Part shown: in pieces, positions 58,692-64,000 of the stretch | Numbering within the stretch: position 1 is the stretch's first letter | How the letters are laid out: each line of letters begins with the position of its first letter | Made by a program: the position numbers and the translations under genes | NCBI GenBank assembly: GCA_902791215.1 | Contig: CADAUZ010000004.1 | Location: 45,956 to 109,955, forward strand | Direction of reading: 5' to 3' | DNA: 64,000 nt | Origin: Oscillospiraceae bacterium | Lineage (GTDB): Bacteria > Bacillota > Clostridia > Oscillospirales > Oscillospiraceae | Notes under the pieces: model-generated | Told to the model about the DNA's origin: nothing | The model's input: the letters and a program-made list of their open reading frames with translations, nothing else | The model's database searches: none

Positions 58692-59813
58692 TCACCCAAA
58701 ATATTTCTGCATCAAGCTGTCAAACAAAAGCTGTGTTTCATCAAGGGATTCCTGAATGACAGATTTGGATTTTTCGATCTGTATAGCAAAATCAGCAAAC
58801 TGCTTTTGTAGATTGCTTGGTGGAAGTGGAAACGGATATGCTTTTAGCTTATCCATTTGGATACCGTCCTGTCCTGCCGTACGTTTTGACATTCCTTCAA
58901 GATAACGAAGCAAGCAATCTTGTTTGAGGAAACTACGCACAAATTCTCTGTTTCCCATTTTTGGTGTAGCTTTCATGAGGGCAACATTGAAAGAGCCTTC
59001 TATCCCCTGTAATATTTGGAAGATAGGAGGGCCATAGCGTCCGATCATTATATCATCTGCTGTACAAAAACGCTTTGCCATAGATTTAGGGATATAAGTA
59101 ATGTAATTATCTGTCTTATAGTCCCGAATCTGAATTAGTCGAATATTATCAGGAGTCGGTTCATATTCAAAGTATTTTTTGTCGGGTTGGCTTCCGCCTT
59201 GAAATTCAACAACTTCATCCATTCTAAAAACAGGGAAGCTTTTTTGGTTTAGAACCGGGTCCCCAAACATCTCGACAAATCGAGCTTTGATAAGGTCGTC
59301 AAGGGCGGAAAGCTGTTGTTTTCGCAAAGTAATTATTTTATACGCTTTATCAAGAGTGCTTGCTATTTCGTTTTGCTCCTCAATTGGGAGAATTGGAACC
59401 GGGTACTCTGCAACCGCTTTAGGCTGGGCACGGGTGAGAGATCCGCCTATTCCCGTAACTTCGCTAACCATTAATTGCTTAAACTTAGGACTCTTAAAAT
59501 ACCACGCAAGAAAAAATGGATTATATTCAGGGTTTCTAATTACGATCCATTCGGAAGAAGCAATATTAGGGTAATCAGACTCATCAGTAACAACCCAGAC
59601 GCGGTTAATGCGTGGGTTGATCTTGCATAACAAAATGTCATTCTTTTGGACTTTTGCTTTATTTGAACCGATTTCATCTCCGCGGAGGTATTCGGGGTGA
59701 CCGGTTTCATATATTGGGACACTATACACTTCATATATGGTATCCGGCGTTTTCATTGGGTTTACGCTTTCGCTCATATATCTGTTTATATTTTTAATCT
59801 TTGTGTATCTCAT
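58692..59813 (-). CDS. hsdS: Type I restriction specificity subunit HsdS
   Basis: A 373-residue specificity protein with two target-recognition domains (about 1-150 and 190-345), each followed by a conserved helix (ILPIEEQNEIASTLDKAYKI; FPLPPSNLQKQFADFAIQI). The helices set the distance between the two DNA half-sites. Length is a little short for the family and TRD1 begins almost at the N-terminus. The recognised sequence cannot be read from the protein. The start is 6 bp after the HipA-like stop. Confidence 0.93.
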   Translation of the reverse strand: MRYTKIKNINRYMSESVNPMKTPDTIYEVYSVPIYETGHPEYLRGDEIGSNKAKVQKNDILLCKINPRINRVWVVTDESDYPNIASSEWIVIRNPEYNPFFLAWYFKSPKFKQLMVSEVTGIGGSLTRAQPKAVAEYPVPILPIEEQNEIASTLDKAYKIITLRKQQLSALDDLIKARFVEMFGDPVLNQKSFPVFRMDEVVEFQGGSQPDKKYFEYEPTPDNIRLIQIRDYKTDNYITYIPKSMAKRFCTADDIMIGRYGPPIFQILQGIEGSFNVALMKATPKMGNREFVRSFLKQDCLLRYLEGMSKRTAGQDGIQMDKLKAYPFPLPPSNLQKQFADFAIQIEKSKSVIQESLDETQLLFDSLMQKYFG

Positions 59814-59819
59814 CCTCTA

Positions 59820-60947
59820 TCACCCCGCTTCCTTCACACTCTCCAGCCTCTCCCTAAACATCTCCCACGTCGCCGCATCCTCAAACCATTCCCGCCGAAC
59901 CTCCGCGATCTGGTTCAGTCCCACGGTGCGGACGGCCTCAATAGCCGCCTCGCGCTGGGAGAGCTTCCGGCTGCTTGTCTGGCAGCGGGCGCCGTCGATC
60001 GTATCATAGGCCAGGAAGGACTTGTTGAAGTCCATCAGGGGATAGAGCTTCTCCAGCCTGTTTGTGTCATTATCGACCAGGAAGCCCCAGTTGCCCCAAT
60101 GCCGGTCGGTGTTGCCCACCAGGTAGTCGATCAGGTTCATCATGTGGAAGGCGCGGGCGTCCTTCTTCAAAACAAAGGCGTCCCGATCCAGCCCGTGATT
60201 GACGCAGTACACGTCCACCGCCTCCATGGAAACGAGGCTTTCATCTTCAGAAGTGATGATGCGACTCCGGGAAACCGGCTTGCCCTCAAAGATGGACGGC
60301 TCATAGACGACACTTTCGACATCGAAGCAGCGCGCGATTTTCGAGGCCAACAGCTCGGCCTTTACGTCGCGTTCCTCGCCGTTCTTCAGGAGATAGAATG
60401 TCCCGTTCTCCCGAATCCACGCCTTCGGGGCAACGCCCTGTGTGCCGATGTCCCCGGCCGCGTCGTTGGGCTCCAGCAGTTCCGCATTCTGAACAGTAAG
60501 CGAACGGCCGTTCAGGCTGACGTCGGCGAAGGCCCCGGACAGGGAATGCCGGAACAGGCTGAGGTCTGCAAAACTAACGTTCTCCCGATTGAACTTGATC
60601 CAGTACACATCGGTCAGACTCAGCCCGTGATAAGAAATGGAAATGGCGGCGCGGTCGCGGTCCGTCACGGCCTGCTTTGCCCCAATGCTGTTGAGGATCT
60701 CCTTGGCGAATCTCCGATCCAGGGTCAGGACGCGGGAGGAACACCAATAGTAAAAATTGTTCAGATTGTTGAGCCGCGTGTCCAGATCATCCGTCGTCTC
60801 CAAATAGAGATTATAGGGCATGAAAGACGGGGCATAGATCGTGCAGGTGCCGTCCTCGCGGATGGCCGCGACCTTGCGATCCTTGTGCATGATCGTAAAG
60901 CGCTCCCAGCCCTTGGAAAGCACATTGTTATTGACCTGAATGCTCAT
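59820..60947 (-). CDS. HipA-like protein kinase, second copy, inside the hsd operon
   Basis: A 375-residue kinase with the catalytic loop GNTDRHWGNWGFLVD and the metal-binding LMDFNKSFL of the HipA family. It begins with an extra strand-rich N-terminus. SLTDVYWIKFNRENV...LSLFRHSL matches the equivalent part of the protein at 52001-53092. Its ATG overlaps the hsdM stop (ATGA) and hsdS begins 6 bp after its stop, so it is physically embedded in the modification operon. No HipB-type antitoxin is seen. Its role there is unknown; phosphorylating a host or restriction component is possible. Confidence 0.87.
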   Translation of the reverse strand: MSIQVNNNVLSKGWERFTIMHKDRKVAAIREDGTCTIYAPSFMPYNLYLETTDDLDTRLNNLNNFYYWCSSRVLTLDRRFAKEILNSIGAKQAVTDRDRAAISISYHGLSLTDVYWIKFNRENVSFADLSLFRHSLSGAFADVSLNGRSLTVQNAELLEPNDAAGDIGTQGVAPKAWIRENGTFYLLKNGEERDVKAELLASKIARCFDVESVVYEPSIFEGKPVSRSRIITSEDESLVSMEAVDVYCVNHGLDRDAFVLKKDARAFHMMNLIDYLVGNTDRHWGNWGFLVDNDTNRLEKLYPLMDFNKSFLAYDTIDGARCQTSSRKLSQREAAIEAVRTVGLNQIAEVRREWFEDAATWEMFRERLESVKEAG

Positions 60948-62524
60948 TTCAGCATCTCCTCCAGCTCCTTGAGCTCCTTTCCAATCTCCGCCTCCAGCGC
61001 CTTGATGTTGGCCAGGATCTCGCTTGTGGGCGGGTACTCCACGGGCTTGTACTCCGTCTGCTTGTACTTGTTGATAGAGAGGTCATAATCGTTCTGAACG
61101 ATCTCGTCCTTCGGTACGAAGAAGCTCTGCTCCGTGCGGGCTCTGCCTCCCTCTCCGAGGGAGGGGGACCGCGAAGCGGTGGAAGGAGCTACTCCCTCAG
61201 TCTCGCTGCGCTCGACAGCTCCCTCAGGGAGGGAGCCATGAATGGAGCGGAAACGGGCGATGATGTCGGGGATGTCGTTCTCCTTGGTCTCGCTGCGCTT
61301 TTCGTCCAGGGAGAAGCCGTCGGCCTTCATGTCGTAGAACCAGACCTTATCCGTGCCGCCGTGGCCGGTCTTGGTGAAGATCAGGATAGCGGTTGACACA
61401 CCCGCATAGGGCTTGAACACGCCGGAGGGCATGGAGATTACGGCTTCGAGGCGGTTGCCCTCGATCAGCTCTTTGCGGATGGCCTTGTGCGCGGTGGACG
61501 AGCCGAAGAGCACGCCGTCCGGCACAATGCAGGCACAGCGGCCGCCGACCTTGAGCATTCGCAGGAACAGCACCAGGAACAGCAGCTCAGTCTTCTTGGT
61601 CTTGCATACCTTCAAGAGATCGGTGGAGACGATATCCGCGTCCAGACTGCCCTTAAATGGGGGATTGGCCAGGATCAGGCTGTATTTCTCCCGGTCCGGG
61701 TTCTGGTCGGAGAGACTGTCCCGGTACTCGATAAAGGGGTTGTCCACCCCGTGGGTCATCATGTTCATCGCGCCGATGCGCAGCATGGTGCGGTCCATGT
61801 CGTAGCCGTGGAACATGTGGTTCATATAGTGGTCTTTGTTCTGACGGTTGAAGAAAACCTCCTGCTTGCGGTTTTCCTTGAGATAATCGCTGACTGCCAC
61901 AAGGAAGCCCGAGGTGCCGCAGGCCGGGTCGCAGACCACCTCGTCGGCTCGGGGGGCCATAAGCTCCACCATCATGCGGATGATGTGGCGCGGCGTGCGG
62001 AACTGGCCATTCAGGCCAGCCGTAGAGATTTTCGAAAGAAGATACTCGTATACATCACCGCGGGCATCAGCTGCCTTGAGTGCAGCCATCTGCTCATAGA
62101 TGCCGTCCATGGCGGTGACAACCTTATCAAGGAGAAGCGGCGTCGGAAGCTTAAAGATAGCGTCGCCCATGTATTTGGAGTAGGCGCTCTCCTTATCGCC
62201 GTGCAGATTTTTGATAAAGGGGAAGACCCATTCCTGTACGGTGCTGTACATCTTCCCCGCGGGGAAGTCGTGGAACACGCTCCACTTGAGCTGGCTGCCG
62301 TCGATCACGCGCTCGCCGATCTGCACCTCTTTGGCAAAGATGCTCTCATAGGGCAGCCCGAGCATGGCTGACTCGCGGGCGCGGAGGTTGTCGGATTCAT
62401 CCAAGTCATGGATGAACATCAGATAGGTCATCTGCTCAATCACGTCTAGGGGATTTGTCAGACCGCCAGCGGCAAAAATATCCCAAAGACTGTCGATCTT
62501 GTTTTTTAGTTCGCCTGTAACCAT
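60944..62524 (-). CDS. hsdM: Type I DNA methyltransferase subunit HsdM, with in-frame repeat insert
   Basis: A 526-residue N6-adenine methylase: helical N-terminus (LWDIFAAGGLTNPLDVIEQM), SAM motif DPACGTSGFLVAV, catalytic NPPF, and a C-terminal coiled part (YDLSINKYKQTEY). Residues about 430-460 (GSLPEGAVERSETEGV then APSTASRSPSLGEGG) are encoded by a family D repeat inserted in frame just before the native RARTEQSFFVP segment. The ATG follows AAAGGAG and lies 4 bp after fic. It protects host DNA and forms the M2S core with HsdS. Confidence 0.95.
   Translation of the reverse strand: MVTGELKNKIDSLWDIFAAGGLTNPLDVIEQMTYLMFIHDLDESDNLRARESAMLGLPYESIFAKEVQIGERVIDGSQLKWSVFHDFPAGKMYSTVQEWVFPFIKNLHGDKESAYSKYMGDAIFKLPTPLLLDKVVTAMDGIYEQMAALKAADARGDVYEYLLSKISTAGLNGQFRTPRHIIRMMVELMAPRADEVVCDPACGTSGFLVAVSDYLKENRKQEVFFNRQNKDHYMNHMFHGYDMDRTMLRIGAMNMMTHGVDNPFIEYRDSLSDQNPDREKYSLILANPPFKGSLDADIVSTDLLKVCKTKKTELLFLVLFLRMLKVGGRCACIVPDGVLFGSSTAHKAIRKELIEGNRLEAVISMPSGVFKPYAGVSTAILIFTKTGHGGTDKVWFYDMKADGFSLDEKRSETKENDIPDIIARFRSIHGSLPEGAVERSETEGVAPSTASRSPSLGEGGRARTEQSFFVPKDEIVQNDYDLSINKYKQTEYKPVEYPPTSEILANIKALEAEIGKELKELEEMLK
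61143..61237. repeat. Family D repeat inside hsdM, in frame
   Basis: Same two modules as in hsdR but in the opposite order. It adds about 31 codons without a stop and has the peptide words EGAV, TEGV and PSTASRSPSL in common with the hsdR insert. Confidence 0.9.
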
Positions 62525-62528
62525 GTTC

Positions 62529-63587
62529 TTACTCCTTTTCCCAATTCCATGTATATGAGGTGTAACGTCCCCCACCGATCTTGAGGATATCGCCCTTGTC
62601 TGTCAGTTCTTTCAAAGCCCGCTGAATGGTGACCTGGCTAATATCCGGGCATTGCGCCATGAGCTCCGTTTTTGTGATCTTTCCGGTCGTGCTACGGATG
62701 ATTCTGCGAATGCGGCTGATCTTGGAGTTACCGGCTTCGATCATGATCTCCGCCCGTTCCGAGAATTCCCGATAGGCGGCAATGATGATGCCCAACATAT
62801 AACGGGCAAAGGGCAGGTAATCGTTACTGGTCTCGTGCCAGTTTTCAGAACCGGACTGCAGCGCCTCGTAATAGCTATCCTTGCTGTCGGCGATCAACCG
62901 TTCGATACTGATATATTTCCCGATCGGATAGCCCGTGCGGTACAAGAGCAGCAGGGTCAGCAGGCGGCTCATGCGTCCGTTGCCGTCATTGAATGGATGA
63001 ACGCAGAGGAAGTCCAAAATGAACATGGGGATCAGGAGAAGATCGTCCATCTCCGGATCGGCGATTGCTTCGCTGATCGCTGTGCAGAGAGAATCCATGG
63101 CCTCTGACGTCTCCCAAGCGGGAACAGGCTGAAAGCGGACCCGCTTTGTGCCGTCCGGGAGCGTCTCGGCGATCACATTGTCTGAATTCTTAAAGCTCCC
63201 ACCGATCGACATGCCGCTGAATTTATACAGATCCCGGTGAAGCTGCAGGATCATACCGGGGCGAATTGGGATAAACTCATAGTTTTCATGGATCGTGTTC
63301 AATACATCCCGATAGCCGGCGATCTCACGTTCGCTCCTGCTGCGCGGCGTCGTCTTGTTTCGTACGATCAGCTTTAGGCGGTCGTCCGTTGTGACGATGC
63401 CTTCGATCCGGTTCGATGCCTCCGTGCTCTGGATCTTCGCAATCTCCAGCAGTTCGTCGAGGACATCCTGCTGCGCGTTGGAAAACTTGCTCTGTTTTCC
63501 TTTCTGTTCGTGAATCTGCGTGAGATAGGAAACGATCTCCGCGGTCAGCAGCTTTTGATATTCCTTTTTATAGTTAAAACTCCGCAT
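62529..63587 (-). CDS. Fic family AMP-transferase-like protein
   Basis: A 352-residue Fic protein. The catalytic loop HPFNDGNGRMSR (His197) is complete. An N-terminal inhibitory helix carries SNRIEG (residues 58-63), the [S/T]xxxE[G/N] motif that blocks activity in class II Fic proteins. A C-terminal winged-helix (KTELMAQCPDISQVTIQRALKEL) could bind DNA and control its own operon. Fic proteins attach AMP or related groups to target proteins. I choose the ATG at 63585-63587, after GAGGG; an earlier ATG two codons upstream is possible. First gene of the operon. Confidence 0.92.
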   Translation of the reverse strand: MRSFNYKKEYQKLLTAEIVSYLTQIHEQKGKQSKFSNAQQDVLDELLEIAKIQSTEASNRIEGIVTTDDRLKLIVRNKTTPRSRSEREIAGYRDVLNTIHENYEFIPIRPGMILQLHRDLYKFSGMSIGGSFKNSDNVIAETLPDGTKRVRFQPVPAWETSEAMDSLCTAISEAIADPEMDDLLLIPMFILDFLCVHPFNDGNGRMSRLLTLLLLYRTGYPIGKYISIERLIADSKDSYYEALQSGSENWHETSNDYLPFARYMLGIIIAAYREFSERAEIMIEAGNSKISRIRRIIRSTTGKITKTELMAQCPDISQVTIQRALKELTDKGDILKIGGGRYTSYTWNWEKE

Positions 63588-63636
63588 GTGCATCCCTCAT
63601 TCGACAGGCCGATTGTGTCTATACAAATACGATTCT

Positions 63637-63665
63637 ATTATATTATTCATTGTTTTAAACGTCAA
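63637..63665 (-). promoter_or_regulatory. Sigma-A promoter of the fic-hsd operon
   Basis: Minus strand TTGACG (63660-63665), 17 bp, TATAAT (63637-63642), about 50 bp before fic. Confidence 0.85.
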
Positions 63666-63667
63666 GT

Positions 63668-63702
63668 CAATTTAATCAAATTTTGAGTTTATGATTAAAT
63701 TG
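63668..63702. promoter_or_regulatory. Inverted-repeat operator candidate upstream of fic
   Basis: CAATTTAATC (63668-63677) and GATTAAATTG (63693-63702) are perfect 10-bp arms separated by 15 bp. The right edge is 2 bp from the -35 box, a position suited to autoregulation by the Fic winged helix. Confidence 0.6.
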
Positions 63703-63715
63703 AGATGGTACAAAT

Positions 63716-64000
63716 GTGCTATTTGATATAAAGAAGCACCCGGAGAAGTGATGCTTGATCGCTTCCCCGGGTACCTGTGCTGTTGACGGCTTCTCCCGGC
63801 GTGTTTCTAAATTGGGCTCCTTCATGAATACTACCGCAAAATTACAGTTTTCTAAGACACGTTTTACCGCAGATTTACAGATTGTTTGGATGGTTACTTG
63901 TAAAAGGGGCTGTGAAAAAAGACCCTGAAAAAAGAAGGACGCTTCCAAGCGAAAGTACTTGGAAGCGTTCTCCTTTTTTGGTACAATTTTTGTGTCATGA
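63716..64000. other. 285-bp region without a supported gene; bidirectional terminator at 63939-63978
   Basis: It holds a CCCGGAGAAG/CTTCCCCGGG hairpin (about 63739-63772) and an 11-bp perfect stem ACGCTTCCAAG/CTTGGAAGCGT (63939-63949 with 63958-63968) with T runs on both sides. A 90-codon minus-strand open frame is present but has no ribosome-binding site and no recognisable domain. Confidence 0.6.

Noticed and set aside
51846..63593. Integrative element bounded by direct repeats at tRNA-Leu
   Set aside because: No integrase gene and no second copy of the tRNA 3' end is visible up to the right edge, so only the island content supports transfer.
63676..63948. 90-codon minus-strand frame at the right edge
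   Set aside because: No ribosome-binding site, covers two hairpins including a terminator, and no recognisable domain. It could be a mobile-element remnant but I cannot support that.

Overview
The window is GC-rich (roughly 60% by eye) and gene-dense. It looks like a chromosomal segment of an anaerobic, endospore-forming Firmicute of the class Clostridia, most like gut Oscillospiraceae. The evidence is a SpoIIP gene, a SpoVB-like flippase, a reverse-type rubrerythrin with a partner rubredoxin, a FeoA-FeoB fusion with a Cys-rich FeoB-associated peptide, the MurT/GatD pair, and AGGAGG ribosome-binding sites with clear sigma-A promoters. There is no rRNA here, so genus is not assignable.

Layout. 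1-5.1 kb: flippase fragment, FAD dehydrogenase, AEC transporter and an unusual zinc-ribbon/TPR membrane protein, all minus. 5.3-10.2 kb (plus): spoIIP, the rubrerythrin/rubredoxin oxygen-defence cluster, and iron uptake (feoAB plus a 57-residue peptide). 10.3-21.1 kb: cation efflux, lipid genes (PAP2, PlsC), glgA with a histone-like tail, hypB, a solute-binding protein, a HAD phosphatase, a PHP phosphoesterase, and gatD/murT. 21.2-27.1 kb is accessory: tRNA-Val, an integrase remnant, a hybrid histidine kinase translationally coupled to a solute-binding lipoprotein, two small unknown genes, and a LysM mini-protein with a double-glycine leader. 27.3-36 kb: a large iron-sulfur flavoprotein, a diguanylate cyclase and an Fe3+-type ABC transporter. 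36.3-51.7 kb is housekeeping: sbcDC, a small-gene insert (DUF4304, DUF4160/DUF2442), rpiB, a DUF4015 protein, hom-lysC-asd, PepSY, upp, tsaE-tsaB, a rodA-type gene and DUF975.

51.8-63.7 kb, starting right after tRNA-Leu, is a defence island. One minus-strand operon under a strong promoter reads Fic, HsdM, HipA-like kinase, HsdS, TIR protein, DUF559 nuclease-like protein, HsdR. It faces a second, related HipA-like kinase gene. Genes from fic to the TIR gene are packed with 4-11 bp gaps or ATGA overlaps, so the two toxin-like enzymes and the TIR protein are probably co-expressed with the type I restriction system.

A family of short GC-rich palindromic repeats runs through the island. It forms two noncoding arrays (one with a 104-bp period), supplies the ribosome-binding sites of hsdR and the DUF559 gene, and sits in frame inside both hsdR (33 codons) and hsdM (about 31 codons). 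This resembles the protein-coding palindromic elements of Rickettsia and is, with the composite Fic/HipA/TIR type I operon, the most interesting content of the window. Three other dispersed repeat families (A, B, C) lie in intergenic regions, and one provides the stop codon of tsaB.
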